NCBI GenBank assembly: GCA_963978545.1
Contig: OZ021729.1
Coordinates: 11,601,001-11,665,000, forward strand
Length of the DNA stretch: 64,000 bases
Reading direction: 5' to 3'
Source: Linyphia triangularis
Taxonomy: Eukaryota; Arthropoda; Arachnida; Araneae; Linyphiidae
Positions 59,899 through 64,000 of this stretch are shown here, one piece after another. The notes beneath the pieces are model-generated. The model searched no databases and was not told the origin of the DNA. It saw only the letters and a list, made by a program, of their open reading frames with translations. Both the position numbers and the translations under genes were made by a program. Positions within the stretch are counted from its first letter, which is position 1; each line of letters opens with the position of its first letter.

Positions 59899-61814
59899 GA
59901 TCTAGATGATGCGTGGGTAAAGGCTTTGGTTTTTATATAGTGAAATAATACGAAAGTAAAAAATAAACAATTTTAATAATTAAAATGCTTTTATCACTGT
60001 AATGAAGTATGTATCATACATTTACTCAAGGAGCTTGGTATTTTACAAGTTTTTTTATTTTCTACATTATTTCTTAATCTCGATATTGGTACTTAATGCT
60101 TGGTATTTTAAGTATCGACGTTATCCATTAACATGAATTTACTTTTTGTGTATTTTCCTTTGGATCTCGTGTTGGTACAACTGTAAATTATAATGATATG
60201 TAAAGACAGATTATATTGTATAAATTAGTTCACCGAAAATAATTGTAAATAATAAGAAAAAAGCTATTTAACTATATTAACTACTTTGTTCATTCATGCA
60301 CATCTAATAAAGTACATTATACGCACTGTCAGACTACTTTAAATAAATGCCAGTTCTGGTCTAATATACGTTATTAAAGCTTTATTTTTAAATGGAAAAT
60401 GCAAATGCTTTAGAAGTATTAAATAATTCATTCCATTATATCTGTCAAAACAGTCGGTAGGGGAAATCAAATAAACTTCCAACCAAGATTCGATTTTGAG
60501 ACAGATTTATTTTTATTACTTTATACGTCTGCATACAGAGCACCTTCACGACCGAATTCCAAATATGTATTTTCAAACTGAATTTCAAAATGGCACTAAC
60601 AGTTGTTCCAAAACCAAAGCTTATTTCTCCAATAAAAGAACAGAACTCCAGTTATAAAGAATCGACATATAAAAAAAAAATATTACCGAATAAACGATGC
60701 CTTATGTTATGCCTTTACAAGGGAAGAAGAAACAGCAAAATAAAAAAATAACAAGAAACTATAATCCAAACTTAAAAACAAACAGCAGTAACTCCCCATG
60801 TTTCGTGATTGCATCTCAGTTTTGTATCTTCTTCTGTAGTTCCCCAACAATGATTTACAGATTCGGCAATCTGTTTGTAAGCTGGATGTAATCCATAAAA
60901 GTTGGTTAAGTTCATTTTCGGCAGGTCTAAATCGAATAAAACTATGTCGCTCTAGAATCGATGTATTACATTTTGTTTGTTGTTTCCTTTTTTTTTCCCC
61001 TCCTTCGTTCGTATTGGAATTTTCGGGTTAGGTATTATTATTTTTTTCGTTGCCTTACCTGCGTCAAAGAATCAACCTTAAGCTAGTTGTTTATCGTGGG
61101 GGGGGGGACACGCCAAACTTTTCACCCAGCAGTAATTTACAGAGAAGTTAAAAGGATGGGAGAAGAAAAAAATGGCAAGAAATCTATATTTTCCGGTTGA
61201 AATTGTGGATTGCAGCTGCTGGGTTTCCAAGAGTTCAGAAGGCTTATGATTTTGTGGCAGAAGTTATGTTTCTTTTTTTTTTTTTTATTAGTGTTTTCTA
61301 GAGAAGTTATGTTTATCTTTTTTGACGGTTCAAAATGAAGGCATTAAGGAAAATGTATGTTATGGGGTTGGATGCATTTGTTCTTTTAATTCAGTTATCG
61401 AATCGGGATGTTTTTGCAGATTGAAACCTTTCTCCAATTACCTATTTGAATAGAACTTCTTTATAGTAATTAACAACCTTTCCGTGAATAGTAATTATTG
61501 AAAGGTGATTTTTAGTCAAAGGATTAGGCTAAAGAGGAAAGGGAGTGTGTTATTACTACCAATTGTGCGAGTTAAAAATTAATAACTCAAATTTGAAATT
61601 GTTTATAAAAATGTGAATTTTAGCAATGAGTTATTTATAAGTAATATAAATGTATTTACAATACAAATTGCTGCTAAAAATATATTAATATTTCTAATAA
61701 AATTTCTATTTCCATTTAAACCCGCCTTCTTCGAATGCATAATTGTACAGAGTCCCGGATTTTGCTAAAAGTTTTATTCACTCAACTCAAAATAGTTAGA
61801 GCCGTTTTTGGCCA
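59896..61814. other. Unannotated DNA; less AT-rich at 60900-61320
   Basis: A G10 run lies at about 61099. The 64-codon frame at 60697 has no domain features. No gene called. Confidence 0.4.
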
Positions 61815-61955
61815 TTGCTAAAAACTATAAAATTTTCAATGGCAGCTACTTTGTGCGCATGCGCTATTTTGACGAAATCTTAATGAAAAATTACATGGCC
61901 ATTCTTAACACGTACACAAAAGTTCAGCGTTGTAAGTCTAGTTATGTTAACCACA
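61815..61955 (+). repeat. Dispersed repeat family F copy
   Basis: See 35270-35410; the same ordered words occur here. The 67-codon frame at 61808 lies inside it and is not supported as a gene. Confidence 0.65.
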
Positions 61956-62258
61956 GATACACACACATACATTATTTCTTTTATGAATTCGGCATAATTC
62001 AAAACGTGTAGAAAGGAAAGGGGAAAAAAATGTTTTTTTTTTTTTTTTTTACCTAAAGTAATATTTTCTTTACCTTATATTATAAAATGGATTATTGAAA
62101 GTAATAATAATGAATTTTATAACTATTGATTTATCTCGAACTTAAACACAAACTAGTTTTAAGCAAAAACCTTTCAATTATTTGTGCGACGTACACGATT
62201 CTTTAGTTTTAAAAAGGTTTATGTTCAAACCAAATATTTGCATCAAATTGAATAACAA

Positions 62259-62831
62259 TTCTGGGGGTCGGGAACCTCCATAGGAGCCCATGTTAAATTC
62301 AACAACTTTGGGGGCATCTCATTTAATAACCGATTCTTCAGCAATTATGAAACTTTCGCAGTATAATATTTGGATACTTTTGAATACTTTAACACGAAAT
62401 TTTTGTTATTTTTTAGAAATTAAAATAAACATATTTTTAGAAAATCATAATTAAGAAAAATTATAAAATTTTAGACTAATTACTTTTTTTTTTTAAAAAG
62501 TATGCTACTTATCAATAATTACTCGTGTTAAAGTACTTAAATACATTAGAGAAACATGTATAAAAAATTTCAAGCATTTTATGTCATATAGATTTTAAGC
62601 TATGTGCCCCCAAACATGAAAAAATGGCATTTTGAGAAATTCGGCTTTGAAGTTTAAAAACATGCATTAAATATCTACATTTTGTCTACTTCAAAAAATT
62701 ATTAAAAATACTTTGAAATAAGATACAATTACAAATGTGGCATCATTTTAAAGACAAACATTTATATTTTAATAAACAGTAATAAACTTGAAATCAATAG
62801 TCTGAAAAAATTGTGCCGGACCCCATTTTAA
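62259..62831. mobile_element. TTAA-type MITE (about 573 bp), left TTAA lost
   Basis: The right end complements to TTAAAATGGGGTCCGGCAC (TTAA at 62828-62831). The left end reads CTGGGGGTCGGGAACC. The interior is co-linear, in reverse, with the two halves of the element at 11224-12496, including AGTTGTTGAATTTAACATGG. This copy lacks the nested insertion and so shows the empty site. Confidence 0.8.
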
Positions 62832-63424
62832 GAGTTGGTTATTCCAAATTGTAATTGACAACCTTACTTATCATTGAATTTTTTTTACAATAGCTAACGA
62901 ATACTACCAATAAATAATTTAACCCAACAATTATAACAAATGAAAAAAAGTTTATCAATTACAAATTAATCCAAAAGTTTCTGTTTGGAATATTAAAATT
63001 AATACCCGTTTTACCCCACTATACCAAATTCATAAATATTCAGGTGCCTAAAAAGTATTTAAAATATAGTAACAGTTACACTTTTATTTAATTAGCTTAT
63101 GTTTTTATTACTTCAACTCCAATTAGTATATTTTTGTTAATTAGTGCTTAGTTACTTTTAGTTGTGTTAAAAATGTTAGTTTACAGTAAATCAAGTCAAC
63201 TGCGAAAGGTTATATACCTACAGAAACGGAAATAAGTTATTAATTAAGAGGACAACACTTATTAATTATTTCATTTTGATTCATTTTAAGTTTCATAAAA
63301 TAAAAAATTCAATTTCCTTGAATTATGAAAGAACATTATCATTTTAAAAATCCAAGTATGATTAATTTCTGCATCAATACTAAATTTGAAAGTTTCGAGT
63401 TTCACAATGTTAACTTTATTTCCA
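62832..63424. other. Unannotated AT-rich DNA
   Basis: No feature recognised. Confidence 0.4.
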
Positions 63425-63435
63425 TAACGAATTGG

Positions 63436-63620
63436 TCGGTTGGTTGTTTTCAGATTATCTAGTGCCGTCAGCAACACAAAGGCTATAATGCGCCGAAACT
63501 TTCGTCATTAGACAAGTCAACATACATTTACAAACACCCATGCCTAACACGGGACTCGAACCCGAAACCTAGCGGTCCAGAAGCCAGCACGCTAACCACT
63601 ATACCGTTTGGTCGGCACCG
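63436..63620 (-). mobile_element. tRNA-derived SINE, family 1, with 11-bp TSD
   Basis: TSD TAACGAATTGG at 63425-63435 and 63621-63631. On the minus strand the head begins near GCCGACCAAACGG with TATAGTGGTTAGCG and GGGTTCGAGTCCC, then the shared body and an AACCAACCGA tail. Its B box is intact. Confidence 0.92.
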
Positions 63621-63965
63621 TAACGAATTGGAGACTATTATGTTTAAATATTATCATATTTAAGATGTTTGTGAACTTTCTAACCCTTGATTTCTTATGC
63701 CAAAATGTAAATTAAAAGTATCTCATTTTTCTTGTTGAAACATGTTAAATTTTGAGAGGTGGAGGAGTTTCACAATTTCTTACGTTAGATAAAAGTATGA
63801 GATTAAATGCATACTTATTATATAGTAAGTAACAAACAAGAAATACTTAAGAACATAAATAAAAGTTACATCTCACTGCAGCTATAGTTAAATAATTTTT
63901 TTTTAAAGTCTTTATAACTAAACGAGAGATTTTATTAAAGTAATTATTTAATCTAATTTTTATCT

Positions 63966-64000
63966 AATATGAGATTAAAGTACGCATTTAATCTCATATT
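63966..64000. repeat. Perfect 14-bp hairpin at the window edge
   Basis: AATATGAGATTAAA and TTTAATCTCATATT are exact complements separated by 7 bp (GTACGCA). A related GAGATTAAATGCATAC lies at about 63800. It may be the start of a larger inverted repeat beyond the window. Confidence 0.8.

Overview
This is an AT-rich stretch of animal nuclear DNA, most likely arthropod; an arachnid would fit, but nothing here proves it. The reasons are the very low G+C, the absence of compact gene clusters or operons, tRNA-headed SINEs with target-site duplications (TSDs), a Tc1-type DD34E element with TA target duplications, many TTAA-flanked miniature transposons, and abundant micro- and minisatellites. I see no intact cellular protein-coding gene, no rRNA and no functional tRNA gene. 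Almost all short reading frames are chance frames in AT-rich DNA or readthrough of repeats. The window is best read as intergenic DNA or the inside of a very long intron.

Layout. 1-13 kb: a 236-bp tandem repeat at the left edge, then TTAA-flanked elements at 984, 6939, 11224 (with a second TTAA element nested in it at 11545) and 12663, an LTR-like segment at 8669, and copies of two unclassified dispersed repeats, here called family C and family D. 13-30 kb: foldback elements (14750, 17418), 22-bp minisatellites (16465, 19728), a small TIR element (25491), a 61-bp retroposed insertion with perfect TSD (27485), a canonical piggyBac-like MITE (27691), a tRNA-headed/LTR-like composite with a perfect heat-shock-element array (27905-28203), and six identical 35-bp repeats (29387). 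30-44 kb: a SINE with 14-bp TSD (30993), an LTR-like region holding a nearly perfect 71-bp-arm palindrome (31927-32171), 123-bp and 40-bp tandem arrays, an inverted repeat (35578), a decayed Tc1 element that split an older minisatellite (37962-39191), and a roughly 1.6-kb ATT microsatellite with graded higher-order periods (41938-43535). 44-64 kb: TTAA elements at 46341, 47623, 48527 and 50941, a 190-bp tandem array broken by two different nested insertions (52547-56010), a tandem SINE pair with three identical TSDs (56987-57383), a second SINE family (50196, 58605), a last TTAA element (62259) and a last SINE (63436).

The only decipherable protein is the Tc1 transposase pseudogene at 38096-39127. 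Its frame is unbroken for 343 codons except for three in-frame stops, and the D154/D245/E280 catalytic triad survives. The main biological story is layered non-autonomous transposon activity. At least ten TTAA-flanked elements, most about 720-780 bp and several strongly palindromic, sit in one 64-kb window without a matching transposase, so they must have been moved in trans.
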